A stretch of DNA of 63,235 nucleotides. It comes from Betaproteobacteria bacterium. GTDB lineage: Bacteria; Pseudomonadota; Gammaproteobacteria; Burkholderiales; Burkholderiaceae_F. A model generated the notes under the pieces. The model was not told the origin of the DNA. It worked only from the letters and a program-made list of their open reading frames with translations, and ran no database searches. Positions 1-8,385 of the stretch are shown here, in pieces. Position 1 is the stretch's first letter, and each line of letters begins with the position of its first letter. A program made the translations under genes and the position numbers. The stretch is taken from the NCBI GenBank assembly GCA_005882215.1, contig VBCK01000154.1:1-63235 (forward strand), read 5' to 3'.

Positions 1-438
1 ACCCATCAGCTCGTGGAATTGCCGGTGCGACATCCGCAGGAGGTGCTCGTGATCGCCGGCCTCCGGATACACGACTTCGCACGCCTCAAGCTCATCATCG
101 ACAATCGTCTCGATGCCCCAAGCCATGCCGACCGGGGGCACCGCTCCGCGATCGCAATCACCGAAGAGCGTGGAAATGCGGTCCTCGTCGGACAACCGCA
201 AGCCCGTGCGGCCGAGCAGGCGGGCGAGCTCGCCCAAACTGACGGTCTTGTCACCCGGCACCACGGCCATCACGCAGCCTGCGTCGTCTTCGACGATCAC
301 CGACTTGGCGAGCTGGTTCGGCGGGATACTTGCGGTGCGAGCGGTTTCTGCGCTGCTACGGCTGCGCTGATGCTCGCGGATTTCGAAGCCTGCACCGAAC
401 TGCTCGAGGTAGTTCGTCAAGCGCAAGGGAATCGACAT
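1..438 (-). CDS. YbaK/aminoacyl-tRNA deacylase-like protein (partial, 3' end outside window)
   Basis: The reading frame is open from an ATG at 438 to the window edge, giving 146 codons with no stop. The start is supported by an AAGGAGG ribosome binding site about 8 bases upstream. The visible protein begins MSIPLRLTNYLEQFG and shows the layout of the YbaK/ProX editing domain: a short N-terminal helix, a segment ending in LAKSVIVEDDAGCVMAVVPG (a beta strand with the conserved lysine that contacts tRNA or substrate in the family), an L-GR helix, then GDCDRGAVPPVGM, the family's glycine/proline loop. Such proteins hydrolyse mischarged aminoacyl-tRNAs; substrate specificity cannot be read here. 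It is divergent from the membrane-protein gene at 663. Confidence 0.8.
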   Translation of the reverse strand, partial: MSIPLRLTNYLEQFGAGFEIREHQRSRSSAETARTASIPPNQLAKSVIVEDDAGCVMAVVPGDKTVSLGELARLLGRTGLRLSDEDRISTLFGDCDRGAVPPVGMAWGIETIVDDELEACEVVYPEAGDHEHLLRMSHRQFHELMG

Positions 439-662
439 GACAGCCTCCTTGTGCGAATGGACAGATCAGCTTCGGCACTAAGCACGGGTGACGTTCGGCC
501 GAAAGTAGTTTGCTCCGTTGTTCCGGAAAGACAACTGCGTCGCGCAGGGCTCTCTCCGGCCTGCGCCCAACGGCGCGTTTCGTACGAGCTTCGCGGGCCG
601 GACGACTCCCGTGGGCCAGGGTACATTGTGCGACGCGATGTCAGCGGTTTACAGGAGGGTAA

Positions 663-1340
663 GTGTTTGTAGGTCACTACGGGCCAGCATTCGCGGCAAA
701 AGCTGCGAGTAAATCGATCCCTTTGTGGGTTGTCTTCGTAGCGGTCCAGCTCGTTGATGTGTGGTGGGCCGTTTTTGTCTTGCTGGGCATCGAGAAAGTC
801 CGAATCGTGCCCGGCATCACGGCGACCAATCCGCTCGATCTTTACTACATGCCGTACACGCACAGTTTGGTCGGTGCGGTGCTGTGGTCCACCGCGGCGG
901 GCTTTATCTACTACCTGGTTCGCAGGGTCGATGGCAGCTTAGCTGCCCTCATCGTTGGCGCGGCCGTTTTCTCGCATTGGGTGCTCGACTTGCTGGTGCA
1001 TCGGCCCGACCTGCCTTTGTACGACGATACCTTCAAGGTGGGGCTGGGACTGTGGAATTACCCTGTGCCCGCCTTTCTGCTCGAACTGGCCGTGCTTTTT
1101 GGTGGAATGTATCTGTACCTAAAAGCGACCGAGCCCGTCTCTCGTGCCGGTCGGTACGGCATGGTGATTTTCGGTATCGCGATGGCGGCAGTCCAATGGA
1201 TCGCATTTTTCGGGCCTCCGCCGGTGTCGGATAAGGCCGCTGCGATCACGGCGCTCGTGTTCTACGGTGTGTTTGCGGGCGTCGTGCACTGGCTGGAAAA
1301 GCAGCGCATTCCGCGCGCCTCGAGACCGTTGAATGCTTGA
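663..1340 (+). CDS. Polytopic membrane protein, possible metal-dependent hydrolase-like (DUF457/YbcI-like)
   Basis: A 225-residue protein with about six hydrophobic segments, starting at GTG 663 behind a good AGGAGGG site (about 653-659); no ATG lies near. The central segment contains HWVLDLLVHRPDLPL after a membrane helix, and YMPYTHSLVG occurs earlier. This paired histidine/aspartate arrangement resembles the YbcI/DUF457-type inner-membrane metal-dependent hydrolases, but I recognise it only loosely. Activity and substrate are unknown. The stop codon abuts the stop of the convergent gene starting at 2057, leaving no room for a separate terminator. Confidence 0.75.
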   Translation: MFVGHYGPAFAAKAASKSIPLWVVFVAVQLVDVWWAVFVLLGIEKVRIVPGITATNPLDLYYMPYTHSLVGAVLWSTAAGFIYYLVRRVDGSLAALIVGAAVFSHWVLDLLVHRPDLPLYDDTFKVGLGLWNYPVPAFLLELAVLFGGMYLYLKATEPVSRAGRYGMVIFGIAMAAVQWIAFFGPPPVSDKAAAITALVFYGVFAGVVHWLEKQRIPRASRPLNA

Positions 1341-2057
1341 TCAGGAACGAATACCCTGAATCGGCTTACAGGTGTGACCGCCATCAACCGGCCGACAACT
1401 TTGCTTCGTTCCATCGGGCAGCACGCACGTCAGCCGATAGCCTTCATGCGTTGGAAGCCACAAAGCAGTGCCGGAGACTTCATCGATTCTTTTCTCGATC
1501 CAATCCAACAGTCGCGGAGCCGCGAAGTCTCCGATTTCGTGATCGACCTGGTGTGCCACATTCTGCCGTCTGAAGGTAATCGTTGCCGCTGGGCCATCTC
1601 CCCCGTGGCCCCACGTGTAGCTTGGCATCGTGTCGAAGCTCACTGCCTTAAGACCATTCACAAGCTGCGCAACTGCACCGCGATCGATAACGATCGGCGA
1701 AGGCCGTGGCGTGCAAACCCAGCGGTCCCCGACAAATTCCACGCGCCCGGAGCGATAGATCGACACGGAATAGGCGGGGCATGACCCCATGCAACCTCTT
1801 CGCGTTAGCGTGACTACGGAGTCATCGTCCGGAAGCGGAGTCGTTGCACCAGTCGATGAGCGCTGAGAAGCAAGCCACGCTGCCTCCCGTTGCGGATCGA
1901 GAGGTCTTTTTGTGGGGTCGCCGTGCACCGACGACTCTTCTTGCATCTCCCGCGCAAGCAGCTCGACCCTGGATTCAAGATAGCGGTAGACGGCGAAGAG
2001 GGCCGCCAGTACCAGCAGCACGACGAAGGGCCCGCGGCGAGTGATGGTGCTGTACAT
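1341..2057 (-). CDS. Membrane-anchored DUF6438-like protein
   Basis: A 238-residue protein with an N-terminal membrane anchor (about residues 10-28), then a charged linker and a compact domain. The domain contains TLTRRGCMGSCPAYSVSIY, which fits the DUF6438 family (strand with a CxGxCP-type pair of cysteines, followed by a GRVEF strand). The C-terminal 40 residues carry three more cysteines, suggesting disulfides in a periplasmic protein. Function is unknown. The N-terminal helix with no obvious cleavage site suggests an inner-membrane protein facing the periplasm. GC content is somewhat below the neighbouring catabolic genes. Confidence 0.7.
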   Translation of the reverse strand: MYSTITRRGPFVVLLVLAALFAVYRYLESRVELLAREMQEESSVHGDPTKRPLDPQREAAWLASQRSSTGATTPLPDDDSVVTLTRRGCMGSCPAYSVSIYRSGRVEFVGDRWVCTPRPSPIVIDRGAVAQLVNGLKAVSFDTMPSYTWGHGGDGPAATITFRRQNVAHQVDHEIGDFAAPRLLDWIEKRIDEVSGTALWLPTHEGYRLTCVLPDGTKQSCRPVDGGHTCKPIQGIRS

Positions 2058-2322
2058 GGCCGGCCTTTACTTGTTGGAAGGGCGGAGCGCGTGAATGCGT
2101 CGAAACGAATGGTGACCGAGTTGGCGCCGTCCTTCTATTGACGAAAGTTACTTTGGCGCCGGTGCTTGCGTCTGCTCGACGACCCAGGAGGCCGTGCCGG
2201 CCGGGACCTCGGCGGGCGTTCCGGGTTGCCGGGTGCTTGGCCCGTCAGTTGCTCGAATTTGGGGCGTTCGAGGACGCTTTCGCGCTATCCTGCGGCGACA
2301 GCGAAAAAGGTGCCGAGCCGAC

Positions 2323-3630
2323 ATGAGCGCCGTTCCGATCAGTCCTGCTCCCAATTACACGTTTGAAGAGAAGCGCTCGCGGGTTTTCGCGATTGTCGCC
2401 GCTTCGTCCGGAAACCTGGTCGAGTGGTTCGACTTCTACATCTACGCGTTTTGCGCGATTTACTTCGCGCCCGCGTTTTTCCCGAAGTCGGATCCCACCG
2501 CCCAGCTGCTGAACACGGCGGGGATTTTTGCGGCCGGCTTTCTGATGCGGCCGATCGGAGGCTGGATGTTCGGCCGCATCGCCGATCAGCGCGGCCGCAA
2601 GACCGCCCTGGTCACTTCGGTCACGCTGATGTGCCTGGGCTCGCTCATGATCGCCTGCCTGCCCACCTACGCCAGTATCGGCGCGGCGGCCCCGGTCCTG
2701 CTGCTGCTGGCCCGGCTGCTGCAGGGCCTGTCGGTTGGCGGCGAGTACGGCACCACCGCCACCTACATGAGCGAAGTCGCGTTTCGCGGGCAGCGCGGCT
2801 TCCTATCGTCGTTTCAATACGTGACGCTGATCGGCGGCCAGTTGCTGGCGGTGATCGTGGTCGTCATCCTGCAGCAACTGCTGGACGAGCGCGAGCTGAA
2901 GGACTGGGGCTGGCGCATTCCGTTCGTGGTCGGGGCCGTGACCGCGGTCGTCGCGCTGCTGCTGCGCCGCACCCTGACCGAGACCTCGACGGCGCAAACG
3001 CGAGGCAGCAAAGAGGCCGGCACCCTGGCGGGCTTGTTCCGTAACAACAAGAGCGCCTTTTTCACGGTGATGGGCTATACCGCGGGCGGCTCGCTGATTT
3101 TCTACACCTTCACCACGTACATGCAGAAGTACCTGGTCAACTCGGTCGGAATGTCGATCAAGACCGCCAGCAACGTGATGACCGTCTGCCTGTTCATCTA
3201 CATGTGCATGCAGCCGCTGTTCGGCGCTCTTTCGGACCGGATCGGCCGGCGCAACAACATGCTGTTGTTCGGCACGCTGGGCACGCTGGCGACCGTGCCG
3301 ATACTGACCGCGCTGAAGACGGTCACCAGTCCGTTCCTCGCCGGCGGGCTGATCGTCGTCGCTTTGGCGATCGTCAGTTTCTACACCTCGATCAGCGGTA
3401 TCGTGAAGGCGGAACTGTTCCCGGCCGAGGTCCGTGCCCTGGGCGTGGGCCTGGCCTACGCGGTGGCCAACGCGCTCTTCGGCGGCTCAGCCGAGTATGT
3501 CGCGCTTGGCCTGAAGTCGATCGGCCACGAATCGGCCTTTTACTGGTACGTGACCGCGATGCTGGTGGTCGCGTTCCTGGTCAGCTTGCGGCTGCCGCGC
3601 CAGCCAAGGTATCTGCATCTGGACCATTGA
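2323..3630 (+). CDS. MHS-family (KgtP-like) organic acid:proton symporter
   Basis: A 435-residue major facilitator with twelve predicted membrane helices. The start is ATG 2323 ([18 protein letters not shown]); the longer upstream frame is arginine-rich and unlike a transporter N-terminus. Family marks are the [13 protein letters not shown] motif in helix 1, the loop 2-3 motif [26 protein letters not shown] in helix 4, and [10 protein letters not shown] between helices 8 and 9. These fit the metabolite:H+ symporter family, whose members move 2-oxoglutarate, shikimate, citrate or aromatic acids. Substrate cannot be fixed from sequence, but its position beside a benzoate-type catabolic cluster makes an aromatic or dicarboxylic acid plausible. 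It converges on livF. Confidence 0.9.
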   Translation: MSAVPISPAPNYTFEEKRSRVFAIVAASSGNLVEWFDFYIYAFCAIYFAPAFFPKSDPTAQLLNTAGIFAAGFLMRPIGGWMFGRIADQRGRKTALVTSVTLMCLGSLMIACLPTYASIGAAAPVLLLLARLLQGLSVGGEYGTTATYMSEVAFRGQRGFLSSFQYVTLIGGQLLAVIVVVILQQLLDERELKDWGWRIPFVVGAVTAVVALLLRRTLTETSTAQTRGSKEAGTLAGLFRNNKSAFFTVMGYTAGGSLIFYTFTTYMQKYLVNSVGMSIKTASNVMTVCLFIYMCMQPLFGALSDRIGRRNNMLLFGTLGTLATVPILTALKTVTSPFLAGGLIVVALAIVSFYTSISGIVKAELFPAEVRALGVGLAYAVANALFGGSAEYVALGLKSIGHESAFYWYVTAMLVVAFLVSLRLPRQPRYLHLDH

Positions 3631-3695
3631 GCACGGCCGATCGCGCCGCCCGGCCGATTGCCGCAAGTCGGTCTGGCCCGATAAAGCGATCGGTG

Positions 3696-4412
3696 TCAGA
3701 CGCCGAGGTAGGCCGCCAGGGACTCGCTGCCGGTCACTTCTTCAGAGGAGCCCTGCAGCACCACTTGGCCTTTTTGCAGTACCACGGTGCGGTCGCAGCG
3801 CGCCAGCACCTTTCGGTAGTCGTGGTCGACAATCAGTGCGGCGATGCCGCTGGCACAGATCTCGCCGATCACTCGCCAGATTTCCATCACGATCAACGGC
3901 GCCAGGCCTTCGGTGGCCTCGTCGAGGAATATCAACTCGGGATGCGTCATCAGCGCGCGGCCGATCGACAGCATCTGCTGCTCGCCGCCGGACAGCTGTG
4001 CGCCCAGGTTGCGCAGGCGCTCGGACAGACGCGGAAAGGTCTGCAGCACTCGCTCGTACGGCCAGTCGTTGCGGCCGTCGCGGCCTCGGCGCGCGGCCAT
4101 CACCAGGTTTTCGCGAACCGTGAGGGTGGGGAAGATGCCACGGCCTTCGGGCACGTAGGCCAGGCCCAGGCGCGCCACCTGGTGCGGCCTGGCACGCGAG
4201 CAATCCTGGCCGAACAGGCTGATATGCCCGTTGCGCTGCCTCACATGGCCGAGCAAGGTGCGGATCAGCGTGCTCTTGCCCATGCCGTTGCGGCCGAGCA
4301 GCCCCACCGTTTCCCCGCGCGCGATCTGCAGGTCGATGCCGTGCAGAACATGGCTGGAACCGTACCAGGCGTGGACGGCCCGCGCGTCGACGATCAATTC
4401 CGGGTGGGCCAT
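3696..4412 (-). CDS. livF: LivF-type ABC transporter ATP-binding protein
   Basis: A 238-residue ATPase of the branched-chain amino acid/aromatic acid (HAAT) ABC family, last gene of the livK-H-M-G-F series. The start is ATG 4412 (MAHPELIVDARAVHAWYG), one base after the livG stop; the longer open frame overlaps livG coding. Walker A is GRNGMGKST (residues 40-48), followed by the LivF-typical YVPEGRGIFPTLTVRENL, signature LSGGEQQM and Walker B LIFLDEA. The switch histidine is in VDHDYRKV rather than the usual VEQN. In box clusters of other bacteria such transporters import benzoate, which is the likely role here, inferred from context. Confidence 0.92.
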   Translation of the reverse strand: MAHPELIVDARAVHAWYGSSHVLHGIDLQIARGETVGLLGRNGMGKSTLIRTLLGHVRQRNGHISLFGQDCSRARPHQVARLGLAYVPEGRGIFPTLTVRENLVMAARRGRDGRNDWPYERVLQTFPRLSERLRNLGAQLSGGEQQMLSIGRALMTHPELIFLDEATEGLAPLIVMEIWRVIGEICASGIAALIVDHDYRKVLARCDRTVVLQKGQVVLQGSSEEVTGSESLAAYLGV

Positions 4413-4413
4413 G

Positions 4414-5166
4414 TCAATCGCACCCGAGGTAGGCCAGCTGCACTTCCGGATTCGCGCGCACCGCCTGCGGGGTGTCGGATGCGATGACCGCGCCATTGAC
4501 CATCACGGTGATCCGATCTGCGATACGGAACACCGCGTCCATGTCGTGTTCGACCAGCAGGATCGCGTGGTCTGCCTTCAGCTCGCCGAGCAGGTTCAGC
4601 ATGCGCTCGGTCTCCCCGGCGCCCATGCCGGCGAGCGGCTCATCGAGCAGCAGCACCCGGGGCTTCGTGGCCAGGCACAGGGCGATCTCGAGCTGGCGCT
4701 TCTGACCGTGCGACAGCAGCCCCGCGTAACGATCGAGAAGTTCCTCGAGGCCGGCCCGCTGCGCCGCGTTGCGGGCCTCTGCGATGCTGGCCTTGCAGCG
4801 TTGCGCGTCGCGCCACCAGGCCCACGGTTTCTGCGCGCGCGCCTGCGCTGCGAGGCGGCAGTTCTCCAGCACCGTGAAGCTCGGGTAGATGGTGGTGCGC
4901 TGATAGCTTCGCCCCAGACCCGCACTGGCGCGTCGCGGCTGCGACCAGCCGGTCACGTCCTGCCCCAGCAATTCGACCCGGCCAGCGGCCGACGCAATCT
5001 CTCCGGACAGGATGTCGACCAGCGTGGACTTGCCGGCGCCATTGGTACCGATCACCGCGTGAACGCTGCCGCGTTCGAGTTCCAGCGAGACGCGATCGAC
5101 CGCGACCAGGCCGCCCCAGCGATGCGTGATCTCGCGGCAACGCAACAGGATCTCAGAGCGGCTCAT
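4414..5166 (-). CDS. livG: LivG-type ABC transporter ATP-binding protein
   Basis: A 250-residue ATPase partner of LivF. The start at ATG 5166 (MSRSEILLRCREITHRWGG) overlaps the livM 3' end by 14 bases, which suggests translational coupling; the longer frame upstream lies wholly inside livM. Walker A is GTNGAGKST, the signature is LSHGQKRQLEIA (LSHG is characteristic of LivG), Walker B is VLLLDEPLAGM and the switch is VEHDMDAV. The C-terminal VQLAYLG motif is also typical. It would form the nucleotide-binding pair that powers the LivHM permease. Confidence 0.92.
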   Translation of the reverse strand: MSRSEILLRCREITHRWGGLVAVDRVSLELERGSVHAVIGTNGAGKSTLVDILSGEIASAAGRVELLGQDVTGWSQPRRASAGLGRSYQRTTIYPSFTVLENCRLAAQARAQKPWAWWRDAQRCKASIAEARNAAQRAGLEELLDRYAGLLSHGQKRQLEIALCLATKPRVLLLDEPLAGMGAGETERMLNLLGELKADHAILLVEHDMDAVFRIADRITVMVNGAVIASDTPQAVRANPEVQLAYLGCD

Positions 5167-6151
5167 TCCGCATTTCCGTTGCGCTGCGCTGTGCCCGCCC
5201 GAGCAGGCGCTCGCGCAGTTGCCCGGGCACCTGCACCAGGCCGTGCGGCAGCAAGGCGACACAGGCGATGACCGTCAGACCCAAGCCCAGATGCCAATGC
5301 CTGGCGAAGGCACCGAAGATCGCCTCGGACTGAAAGAACTCCTGCAGCAGCGCGAACGCGAACGCCCCGATCAGCGCGCCGCGCAGATGGCCAAGCCCAC
5401 CCAGAATGACCATCACCAGCACCGCGGCCGACAGGTGCCAGCTCAGCAGCTCGGGGGTCACGAAGCCATCTTTGACCGCGAACAGAAAGCCCGCCAGCCC
5501 TGCGATCGCGCCCGAGATGACGAAAGCCGCCAGCTTGTACGGGTAGGTCGAGAAGCCGCTGGCGCGCATGCGCTGCTCATTGACGCGGATACCCGCGAGC
5601 GCGCGCCCGAAGCGCGACCGCAGCAGCAGTGCGAGAAAGACGAATACCGCGGCCTGGCAGCCTAGCGTGAAGCCAAGAAAGGCCAGCGGCTTGTTCAGAT
5701 CAAGCCAGGGGCCAAGCACCGGCTTGGTGGCCAGGTAGATGCCGTCGGTGCCGCCGCCCAGCGGCGTGTCGTGCACCACGTAGTACGCCATCTGCGCGAA
5801 GGCGAGCGTGACCATGATGAAATACGCTCCCTTCGTCCGTAGCGACAGGGCGCCGACGATCAGCGCGTAGGCGGCGGCGCACAGCACGCTCGCCGGCAGC
5901 ATCCACACGAGCGAGGGCGGCCCATGCTGCGGTGACAGCAGCACCGTGGCGTAGGCACCAATGCCGAAGAAAGCCGCCTGGCCGAAGCACACCAGTCCGG
6001 TGCTGCCGGCCAGCAGTTCGAGACTCAGAGCGAAGATCGCGTAGATCATGATCTTGGTGACGAGGTCGACGCCGAACGAACCTGCCACCGCCGGGACCGC
6101 TGCGAGTGCGAGGAACGCGAGAACGGCGAAAAGGGCTCCGGATCGATCCAT
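5153..6151 (-). CDS. livM: LivM-type ABC transporter permease
   Basis: A 332-residue inner-membrane permease with about nine hydrophobic helices. The start at ATG 6151 (MDRSGALFAVLAFLALAAV) is chosen because the 144 codons upstream run antisense-like through livH and are arginine-rich. Family marks are SLELLAGSTGLVCFGQAAFFGIGAYATV near the N-terminus, GGTDGIY, and the cytoplasmic loop IRVNEQRMRASG (EAA-like, docking to LivFG). It pairs with LivH to form the transport channel. Confidence 0.92.
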   Translation of the reverse strand: MDRSGALFAVLAFLALAAVPAVAGSFGVDLVTKIMIYAIFALSLELLAGSTGLVCFGQAAFFGIGAYATVLLSPQHGPPSLVWMLPASVLCAAAYALIVGALSLRTKGAYFIMVTLAFAQMAYYVVHDTPLGGGTDGIYLATKPVLGPWLDLNKPLAFLGFTLGCQAAVFVFLALLLRSRFGRALAGIRVNEQRMRASGFSTYPYKLAAFVISGAIAGLAGFLFAVKDGFVTPELLSWHLSAAVLVMVILGGLGHLRGALIGAFAFALLQEFFQSEAIFGAFARHWHLGLGLTVIACVALLPHGLVQVPGQLRERLLGRAQRSATEMRNEPL

Positions 6152-6165
6152 CTGCGTCCGCGGCG

Positions 6166-7047
6166 CTAGCCTGCGCGGAACAAGCCCTGCGGCTTCCACA
6201 GCAGGATCAGCGCCATCAGCACATAGATGAGCACGCCGGCGGCCTGCGGCAGCAGCACGTTGCCGAACGTATCCACCGCGCCGACCAGCACCGCGGCCAG
6301 CAGCGCGCCGCGGATCGAGCCGATGCCGCCGATCACCGCTACCACGAAGCAGACGATCAGCACGGTGTTGCCCATACCGGGGTACACCGACGAGACCGGC
6401 GCGGCGATCATACCGGCGAGGACCGCGAGCGCGACGCCGCCGGCAAACACCACGCGGTACAGAAACCGGATGTCGATGCCGAGCGATTGCACCATTTCCC
6501 GATTGGTGCTGCCGGCGCGGATCATCATGCCCAGCCGTGTGCGCGTGAAGACCAGGTACATGCCGATTGCCACCACAAGGCACACGCCCGAGATGAACAG
6601 GCGATAGACCGGGTAGGTCATCAACCCACCCAGCGGCAGAGCGCCGGACAGGACCTCGGGTGGCGCGACGCCATGCACCTCGTCACCCACCAGCAGGCTG
6701 CGCAGCTCTTCGAAGACCAGGATCAGACCATAGGTCATCAACACCTGCTGCAGGTGTTCGCGATCGTAGAGGAAGCTGAAGAAGGCCCACTCGAGCACAT
6801 AACCCAGCAGCACCGAGAGCACGAGACCCACCAGCAGCGTTGCAAAGAAACCGCCGCCGAAGGTGGCGCCGACGATTGGCGCCAGTGCATAGGCCATGTA
6901 AGCACCGATCATGTAGAAGCTGCCGTGCGCCAGGTTGATAACGCCCATGATTCCGAAGATCAGCGTCAGCCCCGAGGCGACCAGGAACAGCAGCAGGCCG
7001 TACTGCAGCGCGTTCAGGCACTGAATCAGGAAGGTGGCAAGGTCCAT
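6166..7047 (-). CDS. livH: LivH-type ABC transporter permease
   Basis: A 293-residue permease of the LivH family starting at ATG 7047. It has the characteristic start (LNALQYGLLLFLVASGLTL), IFGIMGVINLAHGSFYMIGAYMAY in helix 2-3, the cytoplasmic loop MIRAGSTNREMVQSLGID that docks to the ATPase, and GGIGSIRGALLAA near the C-terminus. Only 14 bases separate its stop from the livM start, consistent with one operon. It is the second channel subunit of the importer. Confidence 0.93.
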   Translation of the reverse strand: MDLATFLIQCLNALQYGLLLFLVASGLTLIFGIMGVINLAHGSFYMIGAYMAYALAPIVGATFGGGFFATLLVGLVLSVLLGYVLEWAFFSFLYDREHLQQVLMTYGLILVFEELRSLLVGDEVHGVAPPEVLSGALPLGGLMTYPVYRLFISGVCLVVAIGMYLVFTRTRLGMMIRAGSTNREMVQSLGIDIRFLYRVVFAGGVALAVLAGMIAAPVSSVYPGMGNTVLIVCFVVAVIGGIGSIRGALLAAVLVGAVDTFGNVLLPQAAGVLIYVLMALILLWKPQGLFRAG

Positions 7048-7115
7048 CGGCGAAGCCTGCTACGGGCCGGCCCGGCGCGGCCCGGGTGTCCGGGCCGAAG
7101 CGTAAGGCGCGCGCC

Positions 7116-8282
7116 TTACATTGAACAGCCCTGGCCCGGGTCGGCCAGCGCCTTGCTGGCCACCCCGACCAGTTTGTTCTCTTTGCCTACGACCTGACGA
7201 AGATAGATGTCCTGCACCGGGTTGTGCGACCGGGACAGCGTGAAGGCACCGCGCGGGCTGTCGATCTTCGCGTTCTCGATGGCCGAGTCGAACTCGGGCT
7301 TGCGGGTCAGATCGCCCTTGACCGCGGTCAGGCCGGCCGCGAGCATCTGCGCCGCATCGTAGCCTTGCACCGCGTAAACGTCGGGCTGTACTTTGTAGGC
7401 CTTGGCGTAAGCCAGGCGAAACGCCTTGTCGCGCGGCGTTCCCAGGTCATCGGCGTAGTGCAGCGTGGTCAACAGGCCCTCGGCGTCGGCACCCTGCGCC
7501 TCCAGCGTGCCGTCGGTCAGGAAGCCCGCGGCATAGAGCGGAATGCTCTTCTTCAGACCCGCGGCCGCGTAGTCCTTGACGAACTTGACCGCGCCCCCGC
7601 CGGCAAAAAAGGTGTAGACGGCATCGGGTTTGGTCGCGGCGATCTCGGTCAGCAGGGCCTGGAACTCGACGTTCGGAAACGGCAGGCTCAGTTCCTTGAC
7701 CACCTTGCCTCCGGCCTTCTCGAAGGCCTCCTTGAAACCGCGCACCGATTCGTCGCCGGCGGCGTAGTGCCAGGTGATGGTCACCACGTTCTTGTGGCCC
7801 TTGGCCGCAACCACCTCGCCCATCGCATAACCGGGCTGCCAGTTGGAGAACGAGCTGCGGAAAATGTTGGGCGCGCACATGGAACCGGTCACCGCCGCAG
7901 CGCCGGCGTTGGGCACGATCAGCGGGGTGCCGGTGTCCTTGGCGACCTTGGCCATCGCCATTGCCACGCCGGAATGCACGGAACCGACCAGCACATCGAC
8001 GCTGTCGCGCTTGAGCAGCTTGTTGACGTTGTCGGTGGCCTTGGCCGGGTCGGACTCGTCGTCGACCTGGGCGAACTCGACCTCGCGCCCAGCGAGCTTG
8101 CCGCCTTGTTCGGCGACGTACAGCTTGAAGCCGTTTTCGATGGCCGTCCCGAGCGCCGCGTACGTGCCGGAGGCCGGCAGCATCAGGCCGACCTTGAGTT
8201 TGGGAGCGGTCTGCGCCGCAGCCGGCGGCGCGGCGAGTACGGCTGCGGCAGCGGCGATCAGCAGGCTTCGGATGACGTTCAT
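7116..8282 (-). CDS. livK: LivK-type periplasmic substrate-binding protein
   Basis: A 388-residue periplasmic receptor of type 1 fold. The start is ATG 8282 (MNVIRSLLIAAAAAVL), with GAGGGCG 6-10 bases upstream; a TTG start 15 bases earlier is possible. A signal peptide ends at about AAAQ-TAPKL. The mature protein opens KVGLMLPASGTYAALG, the standard ligand-loop start of HAAT receptors, and contains VLVGSVHSGVAMAMAKV and YTFFAGGGAVKFVKDY. Its closest style is the aromatic-acid receptors found with benzoate and phenylacetate pathways, but the ligand is inferred from the neighbourhood. It is the first gene of the liv operon, 68 bases before livH. Confidence 0.9.
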   Translation of the reverse strand: MNVIRSLLIAAAAAVLAAPPAAAQTAPKLKVGLMLPASGTYAALGTAIENGFKLYVAEQGGKLAGREVEFAQVDDESDPAKATDNVNKLLKRDSVDVLVGSVHSGVAMAMAKVAKDTGTPLIVPNAGAAAVTGSMCAPNIFRSSFSNWQPGYAMGEVVAAKGHKNVVTITWHYAAGDESVRGFKEAFEKAGGKVVKELSLPFPNVEFQALLTEIAATKPDAVYTFFAGGGAVKFVKDYAAAGLKKSIPLYAAGFLTDGTLEAQGADAEGLLTTLHYADDLGTPRDKAFRLAYAKAYKVQPDVYAVQGYDAAQMLAAGLTAVKGDLTRKPEFDSAIENAKIDSPRGAFTLSRSHNPVQDIYLRQVVGKENKLVGVASKALADPGQGCSM

Positions 8283-8336
8283 GGGCAGCGCCCTCAAGCA
8301 CGTTCGGGAATCGCAATACTAGTCTGCTCTGTACCG

Positions 8337-8370
8337 GGCATGGGCCCTCTTATGGCACCGGGCCCATGCC
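8337..8370. terminator. Perfect 11-bp hairpin between tannase-family gene and livK
   Basis: The arms GGCATGGGCCC (8337-8347) and GGGCCCATGCC (8360-8370) pair perfectly around a 12-base loop. It sits 15 bases after the stop of the minus-strand esterase gene and upstream of livK. No T-run follows on either strand, so it may be an attenuating or RNA-stabilising hairpin rather than a classic intrinsic terminator. Confidence 0.55.
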
Positions 8371-8385
8371 TGGCTGTTCTACGGT

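Noticed and set aside
2148..2354. 68-codon minus-strand frame in front of the MHS transporter
   Set aside because: It covers the transporter's start region, has no ribosome binding site and an arginine-rich, motif-free translation.
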